Origin: UMGS1370 sp963557065
GTDB taxonomy: Bacteria; Bacillota; Clostridia; Lachnospirales; Lachnospiraceae
NCBI GenBank assembly: GCA_963557065.1
Contig: CAUWCT010000030.1
Coordinates: forward strand, 1-17,037
DNA length: 17,037 nucleotides
Direction: 5' to 3'
Part shown: one piece after another, positions 1 through 7,084 of the stretch
Layout: each line of letters starts with the position of its first letter
Position numbering within the stretch: position 1 is the stretch's first letter
Made by a program: the position numbers and the translations under genes
The notes under the pieces: generated by a model
The model's database searches: none
What the model was told of the DNA's origin: nothing
What the model saw: only the letters and a program-made list of their open reading frames with translations

Positions 1-1
1 A

Positions 2-103
2 CAAACTGGAATAATGCCGAGAATAAAGTTAATTAATCAGCGTTTCCCTAAATTTTTAGTTTTTAAAGATGAAGGTATAGTTGTGGAGGATGAAGTGCTG
101 TAA
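2..103 (+). CDS. 3' end of an unknown gene cut by the window edge
   Basis: An open frame enters from the left edge and ends at TAA 101-103, giving 33 residues of a C-terminus (ending EGIVVEDEVL). The composition is ordinary for a soluble protein and the last residues are acidic. I do not recognise the family. The sequence is AT-rich like the rest of the left flank and unlike the core genes. It could also be the end of a broken gene, since the next 300 bases hold only remnants. Confidence 0.35.
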   Translation, partial: QTGIMPRIKLINQRFPKFLVFKDEGIVVEDEVL

Positions 104-225
104 GCGGAGGGGGATGTTAAAAAGGTAAAAAAATATATAAAATGAAGGTACCGTGATGTATTACATGAATAAAATTTAGGATAGGTTCGATAGAGAAAGG
201 ATAAAGCGGTTTCTTTTGCAGGTAA

Positions 226-417
226 ATTCTGCCTTCTGGGAATCTAAATCACACCCTCAACACATGTAGAAGTCGTGATTCAGATGACGTATTGTGGTGG
301 CAAGAAGAAATAGAACAATACAACCATAAAATAGTGTGGTTTTGCACTTTTGCAGATGACACCGGAGAAACAGGAGAGGCAGATTTAATGAATCTTGCAA
401 CAAAAGAGTGCCTGTGA
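226..417 (+). pseudogene. Start-less coding remnant of unknown family
   Basis: The frame is open from just after TAA 223-225 to TGA 415-417, with no ATG, GTG or TTG near its start. From about residue 17 it reads like real protein (DSDDVLWWQEEIEQYNHKIV, then an acidic stretch and NLATKECL). It is probably the 3' part of a decayed gene. I do not recognise the family. Its last codons overlap the promoter of the next gene, so that promoter lies inside old coding sequence. The stretch 104-225 shows no gene. Confidence 0.25.
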
Positions 418-423
418 TAAAAT
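395..423 (+). promoter_or_regulatory. Candidate sigma-A promoter for the Rpn-like gene
   Basis: TTGCAA (395-400) and TAAAAT (418-423) are separated by exactly 17 bases, and TG at 415-416 makes an extended -10. Transcription would start near 430. The ATG at 430 would then lie at about +1, which favours the downstream ATG at 484 with its own ribosome binding site. This is seen in the sequence; activity is inferred. Confidence 0.55.
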
Positions 424-483
424 TCAGGTATGATAGGGGAAGTGTATGCTTCTGATAAAAACAGGCAGAGAGGAAGAGCAGAC

Positions 484-1284
484 ATGAGTAAGGATTGGGA
501 AGAAAAGTTCAGGCCGGAAGATCTGCAGCGACTCCGTGGATTTCGCCTGATGGATGATGACTTTATGTCAAAATGTTTTGAGGAAAATATAGAGTGTACG
601 GAGTTGGTACTGCAGATCGTGCTCGGCAGGGATGATTTGAAGGTGGAAAAGGTAGCAATCCAGCATCAGCTGAAAAATTTGCAGGGCAGATCGATTATTT
701 TTGATATCTATGCTACGGATCATGCTGGAAAAAGATATAATGTGGAGATCCAGAGAGCAGATCGCGGTGCGGGAGCAAAGAGAGCCAGGTATCACAGCAG
801 TTTGATTGATGCCAATGTGACCGAGCCAGGAGAGAAGTTGGAGAATCTGGCAGAAAGTTATGTGATCTTTATTACAGAGCGTGATGTGCTGGGAAAGGGG
901 AAACCAATTTATCATATTGACCGGGTAATCAAAGAAACAGGTGAGGATTTTGGCGATGAGGCCCATATTTTATATGTGAACGGTGAATATCGGGATGAGT
1001 CGCCCATAGGGATTCTGATGCATGATTTTTCCTGTACCGATGCAAAGGATATGAAGTATAGCGTATTGGCAGAACGTGTAAGATATTTCAAGGAAGATGA
1101 GAAAGGAGTGGCTGCTATGTGTAAGGCGATGGAAGATATGCGGAATGAGGCTGCTTTGGAGAAGGGAAAAAAGACAGCCCTCAATATGCTTGCTCTGGGC
1201 AAATTATCCTATGAGGAGATTGCACAGTGTGCGGAGTTGTCACTGGAAGAAGTAAAAGCGTTGGCAGAGAAAAAGAGAGCATAA
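484..1284 (+). CDS. Rpn-family PD-(D/E)XK nuclease / putative transposase
   Basis: The product is 266 residues, the usual size for the Rpn recombination-promoting nuclease/putative transposase family (PDDEXK_2 type). Residues ~20-205 are the nuclease domain: D74 in SIIFDI and E88-x-Q90 in YNVEIQ form the D...ExQ version of the PD-(D/E)XK active site, followed by the basic RARYHSS helix typical of the family. Residues ~212-266 are a small helical, HTH-like tail (KLSYEEIAQCAELSLEEVKAL). I chose ATG 484, preceded by AGAGGA, over ATG 430, which sits at the predicted transcription start. E. coli Rpn proteins are DNases that promote recombination and act in phage defence as toxins; a similar role here is inferred. 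It stands alone with its own promoter and a downstream hairpin, in an AT-rich remnant-filled flank. An internal start is annotated separately. Confidence 0.85.
   Translation: MSKDWEEKFRPEDLQRLRGFRLMDDDFMSKCFEENIECTELVLQIVLGRDDLKVEKVAIQHQLKNLQGRSIIFDIYATDHAGKRYNVEIQRADRGAGAKRARYHSSLIDANVTEPGEKLENLAESYVIFITERDVLGKGKPIYHIDRVIKETGEDFGDEAHILYVNGEYRDESPIGILMHDFSCTDAKDMKYSVLAERVRYFKEDEKGVAAMCKAMEDMRNEAALEKGKKTALNMLALGKLSYEEIAQCAELSLEEVKALAEKKRA
1117..1284 (+). CDS. Possible internal small protein: C-terminal domain of the Rpn-like gene
   Basis: An in-frame ATG at 1117-1119 follows a near-ideal Shine-Dalgarno, AAAGGAG (1102-1108), with 8 bases between. It would yield a 55-residue protein equal to the tail of the Rpn-like nuclease, starting MCKAMEDM. 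This start falls at the boundary between the nuclease domain and the HTH-like tail. In E. coli, short Rpn proteins made from internal starts act as antitoxins to the full-length nuclease. The equivalent site in the diverged second locus also reads ATGTGTAA. The site is seen; translation and antitoxin function are inferred. Confidence 0.4.
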   Translation: MCKAMEDMRNEAALEKGKKTALNMLALGKLSYEEIAQCAELSLEEVKALAEKKRA

Positions 1285-1321
1285 AGATTAGTAGATAATA
1301 AAAATTAATATGGTAAATGTG

Positions 1322-1350
1322 GAGGGTTGCTGGAATATATAGTAGCCCTC
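1322..1350 (+). terminator. Hairpin terminator candidate after the Rpn-like gene
   Basis: GAGGGTTGCT (1322-1331) pairs with AGTAGCCCTC (1341-1350) over ten pairs, two of them G-U, around a 9-base AT-rich loop. TTATTAG follows, a weak T-run. The hairpin lies 37 bases after the stop codon. It is probably a Rho-independent terminator, imperfect in its T tract. Confidence 0.5.
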
Positions 1351-1371
1351 TTATTAGATGAAAAATAATTT

Positions 1372-1467
1372 ATAGGGATTCTGATGCATGACTTTTCCTG
1401 TACCGATGCGAAAGATATGAAGCATAGAACATTGGCAGAGCGTGTAAGATATTTCAAGGAAGAAGAG
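1372..1467 (+). pseudogene. Partial diverged copy of the Rpn-like gene (copy of 1006-1101)
   Basis: This stretch repeats 1006-1101 of the upstream Rpn-like gene with about ten differences in ~96 bases, at an offset of 366. It encodes the same peptide (IGILMHDFSCTDAKDMK, then LAERVRYFKE). It starts abruptly 22 bases after the hairpin and breaks off just before the C-terminal domain. There is no start codon of its own. It is a fragment left by duplication or by insertion of a related gene. Confidence 0.7.
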
Positions 1468-1470
1468 CAA

Positions 1471-1631
1471 ATGGGACTGACAACATGGGAAGCAGCCCTG
1501 ATGGTAAGATTGTAAAATCAGATGTTTCCATTGCAAAAAATTATTTGAGTGATTATGAAAAAGAGTTCTATGCAGATCTGGCATGGAAAGGAACGGACCG
1601 AAACCAGATTGAACTGGCAGCGTGGACCTGA
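1471..1631 (+). pseudogene. RhuM-like gene remnant, frameshifted
   Basis: Read with one frameshift near 1489-1493, the peptide is MGLTTW followed by SPDGKIVKSDVSIAKNYLS. This matches my memory of the conserved segment of the virulence RhuM / death-on-curing-associated family (MGLTTW..PDGKI..DV.IAKNYL). It is joined directly to the Rpn-like fragment, so two unrelated genes meet at ~1468-1471. The tail (DLAWKGTDRNQIELAAWT, stop TGA 1629-1631) is not recognised. A further open frame at 1549-1758 has no family resemblance I can see. The rest up to 1776 shows nothing else. Confidence 0.45.
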
Positions 1632-1776
1632 AAAAGAACAACAGGTAAATATGAAAAGGATTGCGTCGGATGCAGAAGCATGTCCGGCGTTTTTTGATCA
1701 AAAACAGGAGGAAATAGAAACGGTATACGATCGGAACACATTCATGGGTTTGGCGTGATCCTGTCTCACGCCCGCA

Positions 1777-1805
1777 TAGACGAATTGGCGAAACTGTGCT
1801 ATAAT
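1777..1805 (+). promoter_or_regulatory. Promoter of the gdpP-rplI-dnaB operon
   Basis: A perfect -10 TATAAT (1800-1805) carries an extended TG (1797-1798). Seventeen bases upstream is TAGACG (1777-1782), a 4/6 match to the -35 consensus. The predicted start near 1812 gives a leader of about 33 bases, with AGGAG at 1833-1837 ahead of the gdpP ATG. It is the best promoter-like sequence in the window. Confidence 0.65.
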
Positions 1806-1844
1806 AAGGGGACTCTGTGAAATTTCAAATTTAGGAGAACGAGA

Positions 1845-3893
1845 ATGAAAGAAAAAGTCAAGTTGAAGGGGCAGTTAAGGGTCTATCTCCAGTGGCCGCT
1901 GTTTCTGTCGCTGATTTTGATAGCCGCCAATTTGACAGTGGGAGCCATAGATGCAAGGGCCGGAGCTGCCATGGCAGCATTTACAATCTTGTATTTGGCA
2001 GCAGCCGGGTATTTGTATCTCAAAAAGCGCAGTTCCATTTTGTCTGATATGGTGGATTTCGCTTCCGAATACAGCTGGGTTCAGAAACGCCTCTTGTCAG
2101 ACATGGTTCAGCCCTATGCCATAGCAGACGAGACAGGCAGGATCATGTGGATGAACTACGCATTTGCAGAAGCTACCGGACAGGAGAAAAATGCAAAGCG
2201 CCATCTTCAGGCCTTGTTTCCGGAGATTGTAAAAGAAGTCCTGGAAGATAAAGAAGAACTGGTAAGCATTCACAGCGCACTGGGAGACAGCCGCTATCGG
2301 GTGGATTTAAAATGGGTTCCTTTAAGTGATGTAAAGGTAATAGATAATCAACTGGGGATAGGGGGAGAAGAAGAATTCCTTCTTTCCGTATATCTGACAG
2401 ACGAGACCGAGATCGTCAAATACCGCAAGGAAATAGACGATCAGAAAATGGTAGCAGGTCTTATTTATCTGGACAATTACGATGAAGCTTTAGAGAGCGT
2501 GGAGGAAGTCCGCCGTTCTCTGCTTACAGCGCTGATTGATCGGAAGATCAATAAGTATATTTACAGCATGAATGGAATTGCCAAAAAACTGGAGAAGGAC
2601 AAATACTTCTTTGTTATTAAGCAGCAGTATGTAGCCAAGATAGAGGAAAACAGATTTTCCATTCTGGAAGATGTGAAAACTGTCAACATCGGCAACGAGA
2701 TGGCAGTGACCTTAAGTATTGGTATGGGCATGAACGGCGATTCTTACAGCCAGAATTATGAATTTGCCCGCACTGCAATAGACATGGCCTTAGGCCGCGG
2801 AGGCGATCAGGCTGTGATTAAGAGCGGCAGCAAGATTCAGTATTTTGGCGGAAAGGCCCAGCAGATTGAAAAGACCACCAGAGTCAAAGCCAGAGTCAAG
2901 GCCCACGCATTAAGGGAATTGATGGAGACAAAAGATCGTCTTTTAATTATGGGGCATAAGAGAGGCGATATTGACTCTCTGGGCGCAGCTGTCGGGATTT
3001 TCCGGATTGCTACTGCTCTTGGAAAAAAAGCCCATATTGTTGCCAGCGATATGACTGCATCTGTAAAACCCATGATGGATCGGTTTACAGGCAGTCCGGA
3101 TTATCCGGAAGATATGTTCTTAAATGGAGAGCAGGCAGCAGAACTGGTGGATGCCAATACTCTGCTGGTAGTGGTGGACGTAAACCGGCCCAGTATTACC
3201 GATTCTCCGGAACTTCTGCGCATGGTAAAAACCATTGTGGTGCTGGATCATCACCGCCAGTCCAGCGAGATTATTGACAATGCAGTGCTGTCTTATGTAG
3301 AGCCGTATGCTTCTTCTGCCTGCGAGATGGTAGCGGAGATTTTGCAGTATGTAGCGGACGGAATTAAGATGAAGACGGCAGAAGCAGATGCCATGTACGC
3401 CGGCATTGTGATTGACACCAATTACTTTACCAATCAGACGGGAGTCAGAACCTTCGAGGCCGCAGCATTCCTGCGGCGCTGCGGGGCAGATATTACCAGA
3501 GTCCGCAAGCTGTTTCGGGACAACATGTCCGATTACCAGGCCAAGGCAGAGGCGATCCGAAACGCAGAAGTGTATAAAGATGCGTTTGCCATCAGCGAAT
3601 GTCCGTCAGAGGGCTTAACCAGCCCCACAGTGATTGGGGCACAGGCGGCCAATGACCTTTTAAATATTAATAATATCCGGGCGTCTGTTGTGCTGACTCA
3701 GTACAACGGCACCATATTTGTCAGTGCAAGGTCTATTGACGATATTAATGTTCAGGTGATGATGGAATATCTGGGCGGAGGCGGCCACCGGAATGTAGCC
3801 GGGGCACAGCTTACCGGCATGACGGTAGAAGAAGCCAGGGCGCGGATACGGGAAGTCATTTCACAGATGTTAGAGAAGGGAGATATTGCATAA
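1845..3893 (+). CDS. gdpP: Cyclic-di-AMP phosphodiesterase GdpP (DHH-DHHA1)
   Basis: The 682-residue membrane protein degrades cyclic di-AMP, the second messenger that controls potassium, osmotic balance and wall stress in Firmicutes. Two membrane helices lie at ~15-35 and ~40-58. A PAS-like domain spans ~75-170, and a degenerate GGDEF domain ~190-330 lacks the GGDEF signature, as is usual in this family. The DHH phosphoesterase domain (~365-520) has the HKRGDID metal motif, VVVDVNRP and D468-H469-H470. The DHHA1 domain (~590-670) has GGGGH ending at H648. Length and order match GdpP/YybT (~660 residues). All metal-binding motifs are present, so it should be active. AGGAG lies 7 bases before ATG. 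The stop overlaps the rplI start by one base (TAATG), the conserved gdpP-rplI-dnaB arrangement of Firmicutes. Confidence 0.93.
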   Translation: MKEKVKLKGQLRVYLQWPLFLSLILIAANLTVGAIDARAGAAMAAFTILYLAAAGYLYLKKRSSILSDMVDFASEYSWVQKRLLSDMVQPYAIADETGRIMWMNYAFAEATGQEKNAKRHLQALFPEIVKEVLEDKEELVSIHSALGDSRYRVDLKWVPLSDVKVIDNQLGIGGEEEFLLSVYLTDETEIVKYRKEIDDQKMVAGLIYLDNYDEALESVEEVRRSLLTALIDRKINKYIYSMNGIAKKLEKDKYFFVIKQQYVAKIEENRFSILEDVKTVNIGNEMAVTLSIGMGMNGDSYSQNYEFARTAIDMALGRGGDQAVIKSGSKIQYFGGKAQQIEKTTRVKARVKAHALRELMETKDRLLIMGHKRGDIDSLGAAVGIFRIATALGKKAHIVASDMTASVKPMMDRFTGSPDYPEDMFLNGEQAAELVDANTLLVVVDVNRPSITDSPELLRMVKTIVVLDHHRQSSEIIDNAVLSYVEPYASSACEMVAEILQYVADGIKMKTAEADAMYAGIVIDTNYFTNQTGVRTFEAAAFLRRCGADITRVRKLFRDNMSDYQAKAEAIRNAEVYKDAFAISECPSEGLTSPTVIGAQAANDLLNINNIRASVVLTQYNGTIFVSARSIDDINVQVMMEYLGGGGHRNVAGAQLTGMTVEEARARIREVISQMLEKGDIA

Positions 3894-4339
3894 TGCAGGT
3901 TGTATTATTAGAAGATGTAAAAGCATTAGGAAAAAAAGGACAGATTGTAAAGGTAAATGACGGCTATGCCCGCAACTTTATTCTACCCAAAAAGCTGGGA
4001 GTAGAAGCGACTTCCAAAAACTTAAATGATTTAAAGCTTCAAAAGGCAAATGAAGAAAAAATTGCAGCAGAGCAGCTGGCAGCGGCAAAGGAACTGGCAG
4101 AAAAACTGGAAAAACTGTCGGTTACTCTGACCATGAAAGCCGGGGAAGGCGGAAAAGCTTTTGGATCTGTTTCCAGCAAAGAGATTGTAAAGGCGGCAGC
4201 CGATCAGCTTGGATTAGAGATTGACAAGAAAAAACTGGTGCTTCCGGAGGCCATTAAGACCTTTGGAACTCATGAAGTGCCCATCAAACTTCACAAAGAT
4301 GTAACAGCTAAGCTTGCAGTAAAGGTACAGGAAGCATAA
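3893..4339 (+). CDS. rplI: 50S ribosomal protein bL9
   Basis: This is a 148-residue large-subunit ribosomal protein that binds 23S rRNA near the L1 stalk and helps keep reading frame. The N-terminal globular domain carries the bL9 signature: LLEDVKALGKKGQIV, then DGYARNFILP. A long lysine/alanine/glutamate-rich connecting helix (~45-75) leads to the C-terminal domain with the GKAFGSVS motif. Full length for the family (~148). It overlaps gdpP and dnaB by one base at each side (TAATG), implying translational coupling. Confidence 0.97.
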   Translation: MQVVLLEDVKALGKKGQIVKVNDGYARNFILPKKLGVEATSKNLNDLKLQKANEEKIAAEQLAAAKELAEKLEKLSVTLTMKAGEGGKAFGSVSSKEIVKAAADQLGLEIDKKKLVLPEAIKTFGTHEVPIKLHKDVTAKLAVKVQEA

Positions 4340-5673
4340 TGGAAGAAAATCTGATGAAACGGGTGCTTCCTCACAGTATTGAAGCGGAGCAGTCGGTCAT
4401 CGGAGCCATGCTGATGGACAGAGATGCGGTGATTGCGGCATCTGAAATTGTCACAGCAGATGAATTTTATCAGCGCCAGTACGGAATCATGTTTGAGTCC
4501 ATGGTAGAACTGTTCAATGAGGGAAAACCGGTGGATCTGGTTACCCTGCAGGATAGACTGAAGGAAAAAGACGTTCCGCCGGAGGTCAGCAGTCTGGAAT
4601 TTGTCCGCGACATCATCACTATGGTTCCCACGTCGGCCAATGTCCGCTCCTATGCCAATATTGTAAGGGAGAAAGCGGTTCTTAGAAAGCTTATTAAAGT
4701 AAACGAAGAGATTGCCAACACCTGCTATGCAGGCAAGGAAAAGCTGGAAGATATTCTGGCCATGACGGAAAAATCCGTATTTGATTTGCTTCAGACCAGA
4801 AACGGCGGGGATTTTGTCCCAATCCGTCAGGTAGCTTTAAACGTACTGGAAAAGATTGAAACAGCGTCCCGCAATCAGGGTGCAGTTACGGGGATTCCCA
4901 CAGGATTTATTGACCTGGATTATAAGACTTCCGGTATGCAGCCGTCAGACTTTATCCTGATTGCAGCCCGTCCCTCCATGGGAAAGACGGCCTTTGTCTT
5001 AAATCTGGTAGATTATGTGGCAGTAAAGAAACATATGCCCTGTATGATATTCAGTCTGGAAATGTCCAAAGAACAGCTGGTAAACCGTATGCTGTCCATG
5101 GAATCCAACGTGGATTCCCAAAAGCTTCGGACCGGCAGCCTTACAGATTCAGACTGGGATGCAGTCGTAGAAGGAATCGGGATTATCGGCGGTTCCAAGC
5201 TGATTATTGACGATACCCCCGGTATTTCCATTACAGAACTGCGTTCCAAATGCAGAAAAATGAAGCTGGAATACGGTCTTTCCATGATTATTATTGACTA
5301 TCTGCAGTTAATGAGCGGCAGCAGTAAAAGCGGCGATAACCGGCAGCAGGAGATCTCGGAGATTTCCAGATCCTTAAAAGCGCTGGCCAGAGAAATGAAT
5401 GCTCCGGTAGTAGCCTTGTCCCAGCTGAGCCGCGCTTGCGAGACCAGACAGGATCACAGGCCCATGCTTTCCGACCTGCGGGAGTCAGGGGCTATTGAAC
5501 AGGATGCAGACGTAGTTATGTTTTTGTACCGGGATGACTATTACAATAAAGATACAGACAAGCCCAATGTGGCAGAAGTCATCATTGCAAAACAGCGAAA
5601 CGGCCCCATAGGCACAGTCGAGCTTTTGTGGCGGCCGGAATACACGAAGTTTGTCAATATGGCCAGAGATTAG
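4339..5673 (+). CDS. dnaB: Replicative DNA helicase DnaB (DnaC in Bacillus)
   Basis: The 444-residue hexameric helicase unwinds DNA at the replication fork and recruits primase. The N-terminal all-helical domain (~10-110; HSIEAEQSVIGAML) is followed by a linker and the RecA-like ATPase domain (~180-440). Walker A is ARPSMGKT with K216 and T217; Walker B is IIIDYLQLM. The later motif SDLRESGAIEQDAD and the C-terminal KQRNGPIG stretch are typical of DnaB. Length is normal (~440-455) and no intein interrupts it. It starts on the rplI stop (TAATG) and is the last gene of the operon. A palindromic element abuts its TAG stop. Confidence 0.97.
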   Translation: MEENLMKRVLPHSIEAEQSVIGAMLMDRDAVIAASEIVTADEFYQRQYGIMFESMVELFNEGKPVDLVTLQDRLKEKDVPPEVSSLEFVRDIITMVPTSANVRSYANIVREKAVLRKLIKVNEEIANTCYAGKEKLEDILAMTEKSVFDLLQTRNGGDFVPIRQVALNVLEKIETASRNQGAVTGIPTGFIDLDYKTSGMQPSDFILIAARPSMGKTAFVLNLVDYVAVKKHMPCMIFSLEMSKEQLVNRMLSMESNVDSQKLRTGSLTDSDWDAVVEGIGIIGGSKLIIDDTPGISITELRSKCRKMKLEYGLSMIIIDYLQLMSGSSKSGDNRQQEISEISRSLKALAREMNAPVVALSQLSRACETRQDHRPMLSDLRESGAIEQDADVVMFLYRDDYYNKDTDKPNVAEVIIAKQRNGPIGTVELLWRPEYTKFVNMARD

Positions 5674-5675
5674 AT

Positions 5676-5826
5676 GTAACAGTTCAGCCATGTATCTTCC
5701 TGCCCGCCTGCAGCGGACAAGAAGCTTCTGGCGTCCGCCCTATAAAGATTCAGACAGAAAAACTCTTATGAAAACAAGTTTTCAACGCTTTTTTCTGCCT
5801 GAATCTTCGCATGGCTGAACTGTTAC
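5676..5826. mobile_element. 151-bp palindromic MITE-like element after dnaB
   Basis: Perfect 17-bp inverted repeats GTAACAGTTCAGCCATG (5676-5692) and its complement (5810-5826) bound the element. Inside are GCGGAC/GTCCGC (5713-5718/5733-5738) around the palindrome AGAAGCTTCT, and an 18-bp arm pair 5745-5762/5790-5807 with one mismatch enclosing TGAAAAC/GTTTTCA (5769-5775/5778-5784) followed by a T-run. GATTAGAT (5668-5675) and GATTAAAT (5827-5834) flank it as a possible 8-bp target duplication, 7/8 identical. There is no coding capacity. The inner hairpin with its T-run could serve as terminator of the dnaB operon. A native structured RNA is the alternative. Confidence 0.55.
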
Positions 5827-5852
5827 GATTAAATAGGTTTTATGGATATTAA

Positions 5853-5928
5853 GCCGCGGTAAGCGGAGCCGGATCAGCGGTTTCCCTGCCGCGGCATTCG
5901 TCCACTATACAGCAGCAAAATACTGCTG
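5853..5928 (+). other. Two hairpins in the leader of the threonylcarbamoyl-AMP synthase gene
   Basis: GCCGCGG (5853-5859) can pair with CCGCGGC (5889-5895), a 7-bp GC-only stem around 29 bases. CAGCAG (5910-5915) pairs with CTGCTG (5923-5928) around a 7-base loop. The second lies just before the AGGAG (5939-5943) of the next gene. I see no clear promoter or known riboswitch. They may be the folded part of a 5' leader or further terminator structure. Confidence 0.3.
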
Positions 5929-5953
5929 AAAACAAAACAGGAGTGATAATAAA

Positions 5954-7009
5954 GTGGAGACAAAGCGGATAAAAGTAACAGATTCGGATGGGATAAAAGA
6001 GGAAGAGCTGGAAGAAGCGGCCCGGCTTTTAAGAGAGGGCGGGCTGGTGGCGTTTCCTACAGAGACGGTTTACGGACTGGGGGCCAATGCTTTAGATGAG
6101 AAAGCGGCAAAAAAGATTTATGCAGCAAAAGGCCGCCCGTCAGATAACCCCCTGATTGCACATATTTCCAGGCTGGAGGAATTAGAACCCCTGGCAGCAG
6201 AGATACCGGACATGGCAAAAAAACTAATGGCTCTTTACTGGCCGGGCCCCATGACCCTGGTGTTTAAGAAAACAGACGCAGTTCCCTATGGCACTACCGG
6301 GGGACTGGATACAGTCGCGGTGCGGATGCCGTCTGACCCGGTTGCAAAGACGCTGATTCGCCTGGCAGGCGTACCGGTCGCAGCCCCCAGCGCCAACCGT
6401 TCCGGACGTCCCAGCCCCACTACGGCAGACCATGTGTGGCAGGACATGGAAGGAAAGATAGACATGATTATAGATGGAGGTCCGGTAGGGATCGGACTGG
6501 AGTCTACGATTATTGATGTGACCGGCCCTGTGGCAACCATTTTGCGGCCGGGAGCCATTACCATTGAGATGGTAAGAGAGGCCCTGGGTGAGGCAGAAAT
6601 AGATCCGGCGATTTCCGGCCCTATGAAAGAAGGGGAACATCCCAAAGCCCCTGGCATGAAATACCGTCATTATGCGCCAAAAGCCCCTCTCACACTGGTA
6701 GAGGGGGACATGGAACAGGTGGTAAGGACAATCAGCCAACTGGCAGAAGAATCCTTAAAACAAGGGAAAAAGGCGGGGATTATCTGTACGGATGAAACCA
6801 GATCCTGTTACCACGCCGGAATGATCCAGTCCATTGGAATCCGGGCCAAAGAAGAGACCGTTGCCCACAATTTGTATGCGGTACTCCGGCAATTTGACGA
6901 TCTGGGCGCAGATGTGATTTATTCAGAAAGTTTTTCAGATAATCAGATTGGACAGGCCATTATGAACCGGCTGACCAAGGCGGCAGGACACCGCATTATC
7001 AAGGTGTAA
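5954..7009 (+). CDS. ywlC: L-threonylcarbamoyladenylate synthase (Sua5/YwlC type)
   Basis: The enzyme makes threonylcarbamoyl-AMP from threonine, bicarbonate and ATP, the first step of the universal t6A37 modification of ANN-decoding tRNAs. At 351 residues it is the long Sua5/YwlC form rather than the short TsaC form. The YrdC-like catalytic domain (~15-205) has FPTETVYGLGANA, K59-x-R61 in KGRPSDNPL, and APSANRSGRPSPT. The linker PGMKYRHYAP (~residues 233-242) leads to the C-terminal SUA5 domain (~245-350). The start is GTG 5954, 10 bases after AGGAG; there is no competing ATG nearby. It is probably the first gene of the long downstream cluster. A degenerate 12-bp repeat begins at its stop codon. 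Confidence 0.93.
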   Translation: METKRIKVTDSDGIKEEELEEAARLLREGGLVAFPTETVYGLGANALDEKAAKKIYAAKGRPSDNPLIAHISRLEELEPLAAEIPDMAKKLMALYWPGPMTLVFKKTDAVPYGTTGGLDTVAVRMPSDPVAKTLIRLAGVPVAAPSANRSGRPSPTTADHVWQDMEGKIDMIIDGGPVGIGLESTIIDVTGPVATILRPGAITIEMVREALGEAEIDPAISGPMKEGEHPKAPGMKYRHYAPKAPLTLVEGDMEQVVRTISQLAEESLKQGKKAGIICTDETRSCYHAGMIQSIGIRAKEETVAHNLYAVLRQFDDLGADVIYSESFSDNQIGQAIMNRLTKAAGHRIIKV

Positions 7010-7078
7010 ACCAGAGCATAAACCAAAGCATGAACAAAAACATGAACAAAGACACAGATAAAGACATAGACAAGGAGG
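7007..7078 (+). repeat. Six degenerate 12-bp tandem repeats in the intergenic gap
   Basis: The gap is built from 12-base units: TAAACCAGAGCA, TAAACCAAAGCA, TGAACAAAAACA, TGAACAAAGACA, CAGATAAAGACA and TAGACAAGGAGG. The first unit starts with the stop codon of the preceding gene. Read in that frame, five of the six units begin with a stop codon. The last unit supplies the AGGAGG ribosome binding site of the next gene. Confidence 0.7.
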
Positions 7079-7084
7079 AAAACC

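Noticed and set aside
1845..3893. Altered metal motif HKRGDID in GdpP as loss of activity
   Set aside because: The metal-binding His and both Asp residues are kept, and the middle residues vary among GdpP proteins, so loss of function is not supported.
6224..6739. 171-residue - strand open frame inside the Sua5-type gene
   Set aside because: It lies fully within a clearly conserved gene on the + strand, has no ribosome binding site, and its His/Arg/Cys-rich composition is typical of an antisense shadow.
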